A DNA stretch of 13,933 bases from CAZVCJ01 sp964625745 (GTDB lineage Bacteria; Chloroflexota; Anaerolineae; VGOG01), in assembly GCA_964625745.1 (NCBI GenBank), contig CAZVCJ010000105.1, positions 1 to 13,933 of the forward strand. Reading direction: 5' to 3'. Each line of letters begins with the position of its first letter. Position 1 is the first letter of the stretch. Both the position numbers and the translations under genes were made by a program. Shown here piece by piece: positions 1 to 8,100 of this stretch. A model generated the notes under the pieces. That model was given only the letters and a program-made list of their open reading frames with translations. It searched no databases and was not told the DNA's origin.

Positions 1-34
1 GAAGACAGGCTGTTTTGCAATTCAGTGTTTGGTT

Positions 35-49
35 GCGGCCAGAGGCCGC
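35..49 (-). terminator. Short GC-rich hairpin after the RT-like ORF
   Basis: GCGGCC and GGCCGC form a perfect 6-bp stem around a 3-nt loop, starting 1 nt after the TAA stop of the minus-strand ORF at 51-236. No T-run follows on the minus strand, so a true intrinsic terminator is uncertain; it may only stabilise the 3' end. Confidence 0.25.
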
Positions 50-50
50 G

Positions 51-236
51 TTAAGTATTATTGAGGATTTCGTGATTTAGTGCCGCAAGGTTAGCTTCTA
101 GATGCTCCTCGAAAGCATCATAAGCATATACATCAAAATAAACAGCTTCAGTCTGAGCGTGATGCTTTGCTTTGATCCATGCACTCCGAAGGTTGTCAAC
201 GGCTACTATGCGCTCGAATAAGCTCTCTGTCGACAT
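51..236 (-). pseudogene. Truncated reverse transcriptase-like N-terminus (61 codons)
   Basis: The start is well supported: an ATG preceded at good spacing by GGGAG. The peptide contains LFERIVAVDNLRSAWIKAK near residues 6-24 and a later segment FEEHLEANLAALNHEIL near 42-58. From memory this resembles the opening of group II-like and unknown-group reverse transcriptases, where a FERI...NLRSAW...K block is followed by an E-NL--L--EL-N-TY helix leading into the polymerase fingers. Here a TAA stands where the usual Tyr of that NTY turn would be, and a hairpin follows at once, so no catalytic domain (YADD box) is made. It lies 73 nt after the nuclease gene on the same strand. It could instead be an unrelated small protein; the RT assignment is tentative. 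Confidence 0.38.
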
Positions 237-309
237 GTTGGAACACTCCCTTCTGATTTCTAGGAAAGGTTCTCTCTACACCTTCACCAATGCGCGCATA
301 TTACTGCCC

Positions 310-1407
310 TCACACATCATACCGCTCGCGCAGATAATTTCGCCAGCCCAGGTCAATCTCTTCAATCTTGTTCACACGCACACGCGCCATAAGCTCTTCT
401 ACCGTCCAGTTACGCATCGGAGACTCATCATTCAGTACAGCGTTCCACGCACCGACGACGCCCTCTCCCCCGCTGCCAACCAGCGAACAGAGCTGTGACG
501 GAACCTCGTGCAGCTCAGTGTTCCTGGCGAATCCGATGGATACCACTTCAACTTCGTCGGCCTCGCCTGTTTGCCGGAGGTACGCTGCCAGAAGGAACTG
601 ACGCATCAGTTGGTAGAACGGACCCTGGAAGGGGCAGCCCTGTACGCTCGCGAAGGCAGGGAGTGAAATGCCCGCCTCCTCCATGTGTTCCCAATAACGA
701 CGCGACCTGCGATCCCCACCTGTCGTTAGCAGACACGACCGGGCAGGGTCCCTATCTCTCGCCACGTCGAGCGCCCGACACCTGGCCTTGTCATCCTTGG
801 GAGCCGACTGGAAGGCACTACACGCGCCAAAGCTGTGCTCGGTGTACTTCCACTCAACTAGTGTAGTATGCTTCCGCTTGCTCCTACCGATCCAGAAGAT
901 AGCCGCGTCAATGCTAGTGCGGTACAGCCCTCGCTTTCCCCTCTCCGATTCGCCCAGCCACTGCGTGACCTCCGGCGGGCCTGTGTATTCGAACTCGATC
1001 CTCGTCACCGCCCGCAGCCCCGAGAGCAAAGGCCGCAACGCAGACCTGGCCAGATTGAGGTCCTGACGCAGTGGAAAGAAGAAGTTCAGGCACGCAGCCT
1101 GAGAGCTCTTCAGGTTCCGCAGTTCGGGATGCGGGGCAATGTCCTCTTCTGCCAGGTAGGCCAGGATTGCGTCGGCCAGAGGCTCGTAGAAAGCCAGCCG
1201 TTCGTGACCGGCGGGCAGGATGTGCGGGTAGGTGTAGGTTGGCCGCTTGCTTGACCCGCCGTCGCCTAGCTTGGGCCAGCGCCGGCGCTTGAAGGCGACC
1301 TGCCGAAAGATCTCTTGCTGCTCGAAGGCGTTCTGCCGGTAGAACCAGGCTGTATCTCCGCCTTCCTCGCCGGGAAGTACGTGACGTTTGATGGTGGCCG
1401 TTGCCAT
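310..1407 (-). CDS. PD-(D/E)XK nuclease, PGN_0703-like restriction endonuclease family
   Basis: Predicted 365-residue soluble nuclease. The ATG at 1407 is chosen over an upstream in-frame start because GGAGGTG sits 6 nt before it. The family pattern is visible: SSQAACLNFFFPLR at about residues 101-114, an EFEYTGPP strand at 138-145, then the catalytic core SIDAAIFW (Asp167) and LVEWKYTE (Glu185 and Lys187), that is D-x17-E-x-K. Proteins of this family are usually annotated as restriction-endonuclease-like and lie in accessory or defence regions; the DNA target and the real role are unknown. No methyltransferase is in the window, so a classical restriction-modification pair is not supported here. 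The RT-like ORF follows 73 nt downstream. A perfect TATAAT lies about 125 nt upstream. Confidence 0.78.
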   Translation of the reverse strand: MATATIKRHVLPGEEGGDTAWFYRQNAFEQQEIFRQVAFKRRRWPKLGDGGSSKRPTYTYPHILPAGHERLAFYEPLADAILAYLAEEDIAPHPELRNLKSSQAACLNFFFPLRQDLNLARSALRPLLSGLRAVTRIEFEYTGPPEVTQWLGESERGKRGLYRTSIDAAIFWIGRSKRKHTTLVEWKYTEHSFGACSAFQSAPKDDKARCRALDVARDRDPARSCLLTTGGDRRSRRYWEHMEEAGISLPAFASVQGCPFQGPFYQLMRQFLLAAYLRQTGEADEVEVVSIGFARNTELHEVPSQLCSLVGSGGEGVVGAWNAVLNDESPMRNWTVEELMARVRVNKIEEIDLGWRNYLRERYDV

Positions 1408-1531
1408 AGCTTTCACCTCCGTTGGGTCAAACCACGTAATACCATTTACTGAGAGCCTATCCGAAAAGGCCCCCCGCCCCATCCTTGGGCCGGGACGAAC
1501 AAGAGACGGTGGGGTGGCTTGAGACACACCC

Positions 1532-1560
1532 ATTATACACGAAAGCGCGGCCAACTGCAA
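1532..1560 (-). promoter_or_regulatory. Candidate promoter for the nuclease gene
   Basis: On the minus strand TATAAT (1532-1537) is a perfect -10 box, preceded after a 17-nt spacer by TTGCAG (1555-1560), a weak -35. Transcription would start near 1525, leaving a leader of roughly 118 nt before the nuclease ATG. The -10 box overlaps the stop codon of the channel-like remnant. Confidence 0.35.
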
Positions 1561-1715
1561 AAGACCGCGCTTTCACTTCTAACCTGCTGGTTGAACAGCA
1601 TCACCCCGAAGCGGATCACCCCTTCGGCGATCACGCCCGGCCCCAGGATCGGCGCCACGAAGAAGAAGACTTGCAGAAGGCCGCTGTTGGGGTATGGAAT
1701 GGTGGTCTCGAAGAA
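1533..1715 (-). pseudogene. Potassium-channel-like membrane fragment fused to the HNH remnant
   Basis: Directly after the HNH core the same reading frame turns hydrophobic: FFETTIPYPNSGLLQVFFFV, then a segment with GVIAEGVIRFGVMLFNQQ, then an unrelated tail to a TAA at 1533-1535. From memory the FFET-P-P-SGLLQ...AEGVIRFG-LLF pattern is that of the pore and membrane region of Chloroflexota potassium channels with C-terminal NAD-binding (TrkA-N) domains. No start codon, upstream helices or TrkA-N domain remain, so it cannot be functional as a channel. The family call is moderately sure; the pseudogene call is firmer. Confidence 0.45.
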
Positions 1716-1775
1716 ATTGCAACGCCGGCAGGCAAAGCAGAGGTTGTCAAACGTGGTCAGGCCACTATCAGGCTT
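1716..1775 (-). pseudogene. HNH endonuclease core fragment
   Basis: Sixty bases encode SGLTTFDNLCFACRRCN after an in-frame stop. This is the second half of the HNH motif of a family abundant in Chloroflexota and cyanobacteria (typically G--TTLDNLC-ACRRCN--KG), including its two-Cys knuckle. The preceding EHI(V/I)P half with the metal-binding His and everything after the Asn are absent; the frame passes straight into a channel-like segment. It starts at or within a few bases of the stop of the C39-like remnant. Confidence 0.6.
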
Positions 1776-2061
1776 CTATGGCTCCGCTCAAGCAATCCAT
1801 CTCAACCCACGCTGCCAGGAACGCATTGCGTGGGACGGCCTGGGGAGCCACATCAAACCAGGGATCATTGAGGAGACTGCGAAGCATAGTTTCAGTACCC
1901 GACTCGTATCGGACACGATAGCCCCACCGAGCCAGCCGTCGCAAGCGATGTCCTGGCACGCCAAAGTCTTCCGCCTCGAACAGACGATTCAGGACGCCTT
2001 CGGACACAGTGTGCCCCAGATAGGCCAGCACCATTCGGACGCAGGCTTGTGGGTGCCATTC
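1768..2061 (-). pseudogene. C39-like papain-fold peptidase remnant, internally deleted
   Basis: The frame reads EWHPQACVRMVLAYLGHTVS, then a helical region, then GYRVRYESGTETMLRSLL, and ends AFLAAWVEMDCLSGAIEA before a TGA at 1768. The ACVRMVLAYLG segment matches the helix after the catalytic Cys in C39-like proteins (C-PAC--M-L-Y-G), and the last block resembles their C-terminal F--AW strand. The catalytic Cys position is lost at the left junction. The middle part that should carry the catalytic His (H-VVV-G) is missing between SLLNDP and the C-terminal block, so the fragment is inactive. It overlaps the tail of the upstream ORF in another frame. Confidence 0.5.
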
Positions 2062-2279
2062 GCGTTTTTGTTCAGCAACTCCTGGTAACGCTCCATGTCC
2101 GCTTCCGTCTTGTGGCTACGTGCTACGCGCCGCAGTGCCTCGTCGTCCAGGCGGTCCAGCGCGGCCAGGTCGGTCTGGAATTCGGCTGGCGCGTCGTCCC
2201 ATCCAGGTGGACTGCCGACCTGTACAGCGTGGAGCAGCACGTCATCCAATGGGCGGAGGAGTGTGGTTTCGTAAGGCAT
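1989..2279 (-). pseudogene. N-terminal part of a small HNH-partner (antitoxin-like) protein, broken
   Basis: A 96-codon ORF begins with a good GAGGG ribosome site ahead of ATG 2279. Residues 1-76 end in LDDEALRRVARSHKTEADME and RYQELLNKNANGT, the signature stretch of short proteins that, as I recall, usually continue with LTP-E-AEL--L--EAD-LM-RKA-A--LL-WRGH and sit directly before an HNH endonuclease gene. After NGT (about 2052) the frame runs into 20 unrelated residues that are an out-of-frame reading of the C39-like remnant. The HNH core is found further on at 1716-1775, so this was probably once an intact pair later broken by insertion or recombination. The N-terminus may still be translated; function of the family is not known to me beyond the pairing. 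Confidence 0.55.
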
Positions 2280-2302
2280 TTCAAACCCTCTCCCTCTTCA
2301 CA

Positions 2303-2342
2303 TTGGACAGACACCTTTGTTTGATGTATAATTTATACATCA
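2303..2342 (+). promoter_or_regulatory. vapBC promoter with overlapping palindromic operator
   Basis: TTGGAC (2303-2308) and a perfect TATAAT (2327-2332) are separated by 18 nt. The -10 box lies inside a perfect palindrome at 2322-2342: half-sites TGATGTATAA and TTATACATCA around one central T. Ribbon-helix-helix antitoxins bind such repeats and VapBC operons repress themselves, so this is the likely operator. The minus-strand remnant gene starts only 43 nt away on the other side. Confidence 0.7.
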
Positions 2343-2359
2343 CAATTAGGGGGATAATA

Positions 2360-2665
2360 ATGGCTACAGAAACGCTCAAACGGATCAACGTCACCTTCCC
2401 CATCTCGCTGCTGGAGGAGCTCAGGCACTACATTCCCCGCCGAGAGCGGAACAAATTCATCGTCGAGGCTACGGAGAAGGAGCTTAAGCGTGCCAGGCTA
2501 CGGAAGGTTTTAGAAGATTTGCACCGCGAGCCGGCCTGGTCGGATGAAGATCATCCCGACCTGATGACCGTCGAGGACGTGAACCGCTACGTCCGTGAGC
2601 TGCGGGAGACGTGGATGCCTCGCACCTGGGATGAGATCGCCGAGGAGGCTGAGCGCGGTGGCTGA
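2360..2665 (+). CDS. vapB: VapB-type ribbon-helix-helix antitoxin
   Basis: A 101-residue antitoxin. The ATG at 2360 follows AGGGGG by 6 nt. The N-terminus KRINVTFPISLLEELRHYIP with the following RNKFIVEATEKELKR is a ribbon-helix-helix DNA-binding fold: a short beta strand (INVTF), then two helices. The C-terminal half, rich in Asp, Glu and Trp (DLHREPAWSDEDHPDL and later TWDEIAEEAE), is the expected toxin-binding extension that blocks the VapC active site. The gene overlaps vapC by 8 nt, which suggests translational coupling. It probably represses its own promoter through the palindrome just upstream. The symbol is given by family; other RHH antitoxin names are possible. Confidence 0.82.
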   Translation: MATETLKRINVTFPISLLEELRHYIPRRERNKFIVEATEKELKRARLRKVLEDLHREPAWSDEDHPDLMTVEDVNRYVRELRETWMPRTWDEIAEEAERGG

Positions 2666-3047
2666 TTATCTCCTGGACACCAACATTCTCATCCTCGCCC
2701 TCCGTAGCGACCCAAAGGCCCTGGATTTCCTGGACGCGCTGGATAGAAAGAAAGAGCGCGCGTGCACCTCCATCGCTACCCGGACGGAGATACTGGCCGG
2801 TATGCGTCCCCACGAGGAGGAGCGCACGATGGAGCTGCTCGATTCGCTGGAGAACCTCCCGGTGGACGAGGCCATCGCCGACCTGGCCGGCGGACTGATT
2901 TACCAATATGCCCGCCAGGGCATCCAGTTCTCCTTCCCCGATGCCCTCATTGCCGCCACAGCCCTCCACCACGACCTCACGCTGGCTACCACCAACCCCA
3001 GGCACTTCCCTATGCCTGATCTTCGTCTGCACCCTCTTGGCGAATAG
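2658..3047 (+). CDS. vapC: VapC-type PIN-domain toxin ribonuclease
   Basis: A 129-residue PIN domain with a GTG start at 2658, preceded by AGGAGG at 9-nt spacing inside the end of vapB. Starting further upstream would only add residues read out of the antitoxin gene. The metal-binding acidic residues are in place: Asp7 in YLLDTNIL, Glu44 in TRTEILAGM, Asp95 in FPDALIAATA, plus the TTNPRHF loop with Asn113 near the end. VapC toxins are magnesium-dependent endoribonucleases that cut tRNA or rRNA and stop growth when the antitoxin is lost; the RNA target of this one cannot be read from sequence. It converges with the glycosyltransferase gene, leaving 38 nt between the stops. It appears complete and functional. 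Confidence 0.88.
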   Translation: MADYLLDTNILILALRSDPKALDFLDALDRKKERACTSIATRTEILAGMRPHEEERTMELLDSLENLPVDEAIADLAGGLIYQYARQGIQFSFPDALIAATALHHDLTLATTNPRHFPMPDLRLHPLGE

Positions 3048-3085
3048 GTGCGACCACCTCACCAGTCTGGCGCCTTCTTCTCAAT

Positions 3086-4492
3086 TCAATCCTCTACCAA
3101 CTGCGCCAGGTAGCCCCGCAGCGACTCCAGTGAGTAGTGCTGCCGACCGAGCTGGAAATTGTGCTCGACGGTCTCCTGGCGTAGCCGATCGTCGGTGAGC
3201 AGCTCCACCGCCTGGTCCGCGGCGGCCTCGATGACCTGGGGCGCTACCTGCACCAGTCCCAGGTCATCTCGCTCCTGGATTTCCGAGCCATGTCCTGAGC
3301 TTGCCGAAGGGCCCAGGGAGACGACGCGGAAACCCTTGCCCTTGATATCGGCCTGGTAGACCGGGTACTCGAACAGCATCAGGGGAAGGCAGGCGCGCAG
3401 CGCCTCCAGGAACTGGTTGCCCCACCCTTCCCACAGACTGGGATAGGTGACGAAGTCGGCGAAGACGTAGGTATCCCACAACGAGTAAACCTTCTGTCCG
3501 TCCCGCATCTGTCGCCGCCCCCCCACTACATCCTCGATGAACAGGGCGTCAATCCCCGCCCGCTCAACCTTCTGCCTGAGATGGCTGACGTAGCCTCCAG
3601 TCATATCATCCCTCGCGTACCCCGCCAGCACCAGCACGATTCGGCTGTTCCTTCGGCTGTGCTCAGGACAGGCGTCATCGAAAGGGCGGCCGTCGTACAG
3701 CCCGCGCTCTTTGAGGCGCGCTCGTCGCTCTGGGCTATCCAAAGCCTTGACGAAATCCACCGCCAGCTCGATGCCCTTGCGCGGGACGATGCGGGTGGCC
3801 TGGAGGATAAAGACGTCGTTCTCCCTCAGTCCGATGCGAGTGCGGAGATCCCGATTGTACTCGTCGGGCTGCCAGGGCGGGGCGTCGAAGTCGAAGACGT
3901 TGGGCACAACCGTGGACTCGATCCCCTTGCGCTCTGCCAGTTCCCGCTGCGCCAGACTATTGATGACCACGTGTCGGGCCAGCGGGTCGCGGGGCGGCAG
4001 GTACTTGTCGGCCAGCTCGATGGCGGTGGCGCAGGTGAGAGCCACCGCCGGTCGCTCCCAGTAGAAATCGTGGCTGTGGGCCAGGGCCGGCAGTTGCAAA
4101 TCGCGCATCACCCGCGCCAGGGCGATGGCCACTGATGGGTTGGCCGCCACCGACCAGACGTTTTGCAGGATGAGAAAATCAATCCTCTTCTCCGCCACAA
4201 AGTCACGCACCTTTCGCTCGATCACATCGGCCAGGCCCAATAGTTCAGCCCGATACGCCGCCTCGTCGGGGTAATCGCGCAGCTCGCCAAACGTGTTGTA
4301 GTAGAGGCGCTCAGCGTCGGGGCGGTGGTGATACATTTCCTCGATCAGAGTGCCCTCCACCGTGCCCAGGTCGCCCGCGCAGAGATGGACGGTGTGGCCC
4401 ATCTCCTCCAGCACGCGCTTCCACTTGTCAATCTCCAGCGAGACCCCATCCGTCCTGCCAACTTGGTAATGGAAAATGCCAATAGTCTTCAT
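3086..4492 (-). CDS. GT4-family glycosyltransferase
   Basis: A 468-residue GT-B retaining glycosyltransferase. The start MKTIGIFHYQ is chosen because GGGGGG stands 3-8 nt before the ATG and the upstream extension is an antisense-like low-quality sequence. The donor-binding C-terminal domain carries the ATRIVPRKG strand-loop and the E-x7-E motif of the GT4/GT1 group (Glu355 and Glu363 in LWEGWGNQFLEAL). The N-terminal half has the acceptor-domain features DGVS near residue 15 and AHSHDFYWERP. Donor and acceptor are unknown. Two short stretches look like in-frame repeat insertions: CPEHSRRN at 275-282 and GPSASSGHG at 394-402. It is last in the operon, 8 nt after the 2H gene, next to an alpha-mannosidase, so a mannosyl product is a possible guess only. 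Confidence 0.85.
   Translation of the reverse strand: MKTIGIFHYQVGRTDGVSLEIDKWKRVLEEMGHTVHLCAGDLGTVEGTLIEEMYHHRPDAERLYYNTFGELRDYPDEAAYRAELLGLADVIERKVRDFVAEKRIDFLILQNVWSVAANPSVAIALARVMRDLQLPALAHSHDFYWERPAVALTCATAIELADKYLPPRDPLARHVVINSLAQRELAERKGIESTVVPNVFDFDAPPWQPDEYNRDLRTRIGLRENDVFILQATRIVPRKGIELAVDFVKALDSPERRARLKERGLYDGRPFDDACPEHSRRNSRIVLVLAGYARDDMTGGYVSHLRQKVERAGIDALFIEDVVGGRRQMRDGQKVYSLWDTYVFADFVTYPSLWEGWGNQFLEALRACLPLMLFEYPVYQADIKGKGFRVVSLGPSASSGHGSEIQERDDLGLVQVAPQVIEAAADQAVELLTDDRLRQETVEHNFQLGRQHYSLESLRGYLAQLVED
3290..3311 (+). repeat. CTGAGC/CGAAGG interspersed element, copy 1 (in glycosyltransferase)
   Basis: TGTCCTGAGC, a 4-nt spacer, then CGAAGGG. It lies within the coding sequence and is read on the minus strand as PSASSGH with no frameshift. 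Related copies are at 3650-3672 (minus) and 9587-9610 (plus). Confidence 0.65.
3650..3672 (-). repeat. CTGAGC/CGAAGG interspersed element, copy 2 (in glycosyltransferase)
   Basis: On the minus strand the sequence reads TGTCCTGAGC, a 5-nt spacer, then CGAAGGA, coding for CPEHSRRN. It is opposite in orientation to copy 1 in the same gene and again keeps the frame. From memory the peptide CPEHSRRN recurs as an odd insertion in many Chloroflexota proteins. Confidence 0.65.
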
Positions 4493-4500
4493 TGTCCCCC

Positions 4501-5112
4501 CTACACTCGCCACCACTTGAGCAGCCGCCAAGTGAGCGTCTTCTCCCAATCTCCCTCCCAATCCTGGCTGAAGAATTCCAAAAAGTGGAATGTATCGGCG
4601 ATGAAAGGTTCGGTGGGCAGCGGCGCCTCCTGCAGATAATCCAAGACCTCGTCCTGCATCGTCGGCGGGATGTCGCGAAAGGCCAACGTGATGTGCGCCC
4701 AGAAAGGCTGGCCCAAGTCCTCCTCGACAAAATCGCAATCAGGAGCGATAAATGGCCGCACGGCATCCACCACCCGTTCCCGCAAGGCTATCATCTCCGG
4801 GTTAGGTCCTCCCGCAATGCGGAAGATGTCCAGCCCCATGCCGAGGTTGGTTCTGCCAACGCCGTTAAAATGCACAGGAAAGGGACGCTGGGCAGCAAAA
4901 GCGGCGTCCAGGCGTTCAATGAGTGGCTCCAATGGGCCTGGGATTTTCTTGAAGAACCCTTTGATGGTAGCGTGCACCTGAAACTGGTCGGCGGCGATGA
5001 AGCCGAACTGTTTGCGCAGCATCCGGTGGATCTCAGCCACTGCTCGGGCGATTTCGTAAGGGGGGATCAGGTAGACAGCGAAACGGGACTTGCTAGGCTC
5101 TGTGACAACCAA
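4501..5112 (-). CDS. 2'-5' RNA ligase family protein (2H phosphoesterase)
   Basis: A 203-residue protein with the two His-x-Thr motifs that define the 2H phosphoesterase fold: VHATIKGFF (His47, Thr49) and AHITLAF (His140, Thr142). Members open 2',3'-cyclic phosphates or form or cut 2'-5' phosphodiester bonds; some act on nucleotide-sugar derivatives. The start is TTG at 5112: GGGAGG stands 7 nt before it, and no ATG or GTG is available nearby in frame. It follows the mannosidase by 20 nt and precedes the glycosyltransferase by 8 nt, so all three are surely co-transcribed. Why an RNA-ligase-like enzyme is in a sugar operon is not clear; a role on a phosphorylated or cyclic sugar intermediate is speculation. 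Confidence 0.85.
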   Translation of the reverse strand: MVVTEPSKSRFAVYLIPPYEIARAVAEIHRMLRKQFGFIAADQFQVHATIKGFFKKIPGPLEPLIERLDAAFAAQRPFPVHFNGVGRTNLGMGLDIFRIAGGPNPEMIALRERVVDAVRPFIAPDCDFVEEDLGQPFWAHITLAFRDIPPTMQDEVLDYLQEAPLPTEPFIADTFHFLEFFSQDWEGDWEKTLTWRLLKWWRV

Positions 5113-5132
5113 AGTGCTTCCTCCCTGTGAAG

Positions 5133-8100
5133 TTATTTCGGCAGCAGACGCAAGGTCAAAATCTGGTACGGCTTGATGGAGAAGCGCAGGTGGTGGCCCT
5201 CGATCTCCAGGAGCTCCTGGTTCTCCTCAAGGAGATTGGTGCGCCAGGCTTCCGCCAGTGGGAAAGCGGCTGTCAGTGTGAACTGGCCTCGCCGGCGTTG
5301 GCTTTCGTACAAGCGCACGATCAGGCCCTGGCCGTCCTCTGCCTGCTTGATGGTTTCGACCACTACGTGGGGGAGGTCCACATTGATGAAGGACGAGGGT
5401 TTCGAGTTTTGGGTTTCGAGTTTCGGGTTGCGTGCTGGGGACCACACGATTAACGGGTCGTTCAGGGCGTAGGCCTGGGCCACGGTGCGTTCATCCCACC
5501 TGCCCTGGTGAGGGAGCAGGCTGTAGGCGAATCGGTGCTCGCCCTGGTCGGCTTCTGGGTCTGGGGTGGTGGGGCTGCGCAACAGGCTGATGCGCAGGAC
5601 GTTGTCGTGGATGTCGTGGCCGTATTTGCAATCGTTCAGCAGGCTGACGCCGTAGCCGCCCTCGCTCAGATCAACCCACTTTTGGGCGCAGGTCTCAAAG
5701 TGTGCCCAGTCCCAACTGGTGTTGCGATGCGTCGGGCGCTGGACGTTGCCCCACTGGATTTCATACGTTGCCTGCGGCGAGAGCACATCTACCGGGAAAG
5801 CCACTTTGAGCAGAATGTGCCGCTCACGCCATTGGACGGTCGTATCAAAATCCAATCGCGGGCTGTTGTGTGCCAGCGAAATGCGCTGGACGTATTCACT
5901 GTTCAAAATGCGTCGCCGCACCTCGAGGGTGGCGCGCAACGGACCGTTCTCACTCACACACACCGATTCGGCTGGCTCTGCCAGCCACAGCTTATCGTCG
6001 TAGAAAATGTCTATGTCCCAGGCGTCCGGATTGATCGGCCGATCCTCGAAGGCCTGGAACTGATCGGCGGTCGCGCCGGCTGGCAGCACCTCGCGCCCAT
6101 TGAGTTTGTCGTAGATGCGGGTGATGTCGCCGGCAGTGTCTAGCTCGACCCGCAGGTGGGCGTTCTCTAGCAAGGCCGGGGTGGCTGTTAGGTTGGATAT
6201 TGGGTATTGGGTATTGGATATTGCGGTAGCGGACAGAGGCGTAATGCTGTAAGGGGGCGAATCTCCAATATCCAATAACAGTCCGCCCTCCACAGGCTGG
6301 ACGGAGACAGGGGAGCCATCAGTGCGCTGTAGTGCTGGGTTTTCGATGGGCGGATTGCTCCAGAAGACCAAGTCATTGCGCTCGAATGAGGTTGGGTTCA
6401 CCACCAAAACGTCGCCGCCCAGCTTTTCGGCGATTGCCGCCAGGGCTCCATCACGCACTCTCTGACCGATCTGGCGCACCTCAGCGTATTGTTGCTGCGA
6501 CTCGACGTAGACTGGGCCGATGCTGCTGCCGGGGATGATGTCATGAAACTGATTGAGGCAAACTAGCTCCCAGGCCCGGTGCAACTCGGCATGGGGGTAG
6601 CGATAGCCCGAATCGAGGAGGGAGGCCAACGTGGCCAGGAACTCGGCATCGTGTAAGAGGAATTCGCTCTTGCGATTGGCGCGCTTGTTGCGGCTTTGAG
6701 TGGTGTACGTGCCGCGATGATTCTCCAGATAGAGCTCGCCGTTCCACGTCGGCAGGCGGTATCCGACTTCAGTATCCAGCTTGCGGAAGAATTCCCCCAC
6801 CTTGCCACACTTGATCTGCGGTGTGGCGGGAAAATGCCCCATCTCTCGGATGTTCTCTAGCATCTCGCGCGTGGGGCCGCCACCGCCGTCGCCGTAGCCG
6901 AACGACATCAGCAGAGGCGGCGTCACGCCGGGCTTGCCCCAGTCCTTCTGTTGAAAGTTCCTCCAGGTTTGGAGGGTCTGTTCAGGGGAGGCATCGGCGT
7001 TGTAAGTGCTGACGTGGACATCGCCGCTCCCGCCGGTGGTGCTGAAATGGGTGAGGATGCGCGTTCCGTCCAGGCCCTGCCACCAAAAGGAATCGTAAGG
7101 CAGACGGTTGTACTGGTTCCAACCGATTTTGGTGGTGAAAAAGTACTCCACCCCCGCCTCTTTGATCAACTGGGGAAGATTCCAGGCATAGCCAAACACG
7201 TCGGGAAGCCACAGAACCGGAGCGTCGGTGCCAAAATGACCTCGAAAGAAAGTACGCCCAAGCAGAAATTGCCGCGCCAGGGACTCCGCGCCCGTGATGT
7301 TGCAATCGGCCTCCACCCACGTGCCGCCCAGGGGCTCCCACCGCCCCTCGCGCACTCGCTGCTTGATGACCTCAAACAGCTCTGGATAATCCTGTCGCAC
7401 AAAGTCATACAACTGGGGCTGACTCTGACTGAAGCGGAATTCGGGAAACTGCTCCATCAGACGGATGACGTTGTAGAAGGTCCTGCCGGCTTTGCGCCTG
7501 GTCTGGCCCAGCATCCAGAGCCAGGCCACGTCAAGGTGAGCGTGACCAGCAGCGGTGATATTCACATCCAGCGGAGCGCCCGCCTGGGCAACGCCCTCTC
7601 GCAGAGTCTCATGGGCAGCCGGCACGCTGGCGTAGAAACGCTCATCGAAGGGCTCGCGAGTGTCCAGCACTTTGAACGCCTCGTCCAGGGCAGTGTACAG
7701 GTGTCCCCGCGCTGGCTCGTTTTCGTCCAGATGATCGGCCACGCCCAGCGCAACCCGGGCCAGGGCGATGAAATCGCGCGTGGGCTGATCAATTTGCACC
7801 AGGGCGCACTCGCGCATCAGCAGCCTGGCGTCCCTGTCGTTGCGCAGACTGCCAGCCCAACCATGCAGGGCCAGCAGATGCGGAGCGCCATCGAAAATGG
7901 ATATTGGATATTGGGTATTGGAGGGACGTACTTCCCCCCCAGAGTTGGGGGGGACCGAGGGGGGGCTATTGGGCAGCAGTATCTCCTGGTGATGACGGTC
8001 GCAGGCAGCATGGGGCACGCCATCAATGTAGGCCAGGGCTTCGGGGTGGCTGAAATCGCCTGCCTCGCCAATCGGAAGGTGCAAGGCAATGGGGGAGTCA

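Noticed and set aside
1458..1500. GC-rich possible hairpin with a following TTTT on the minus strand in the nuclease leader
   Set aside because: Only about 5 bp (GGCCC with GGGCC) pair around a 13-nt loop. That is too weak to call a terminator.
1408..1560. N-terminal extension of the nuclease frame by 51 codons
   Set aside because: The extension is not family-like, and GGAGGTG stands at ideal spacing before the ATG at 1407. The region looks like promoter and leader.
1519..2088. Plus-strand open frame of 189 codons over the mosaic region
   Set aside because: The minus strand in this stretch gives recognisable pieces of four protein families. The plus-strand translation is composition-biased and matches nothing I know.
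3048..3085. Terminator between the converging vapC and glycosyltransferase genes
   Set aside because: The 38-nt gap shows no clear stem followed by a T-run on either strand.
3581..4135. Plus-strand open frame of 184 codons
   Set aside because: It is opposite the GT4 glycosyltransferase and has no domain signature or convincing ribosome site.
4493..4738. N-terminal extension of the glycosyltransferase frame by 82 codons
   Set aside because: It overlaps the 2H gene in another frame and lacks family features. MKTIGIFHYQ with a ribosome site 3-8 nt upstream is the natural GT start.
5397..7922. CRISPR-like repeats
   Set aside because: The repeats are short 7-nt tandem units without unique spacers and sit inside a coding gene.
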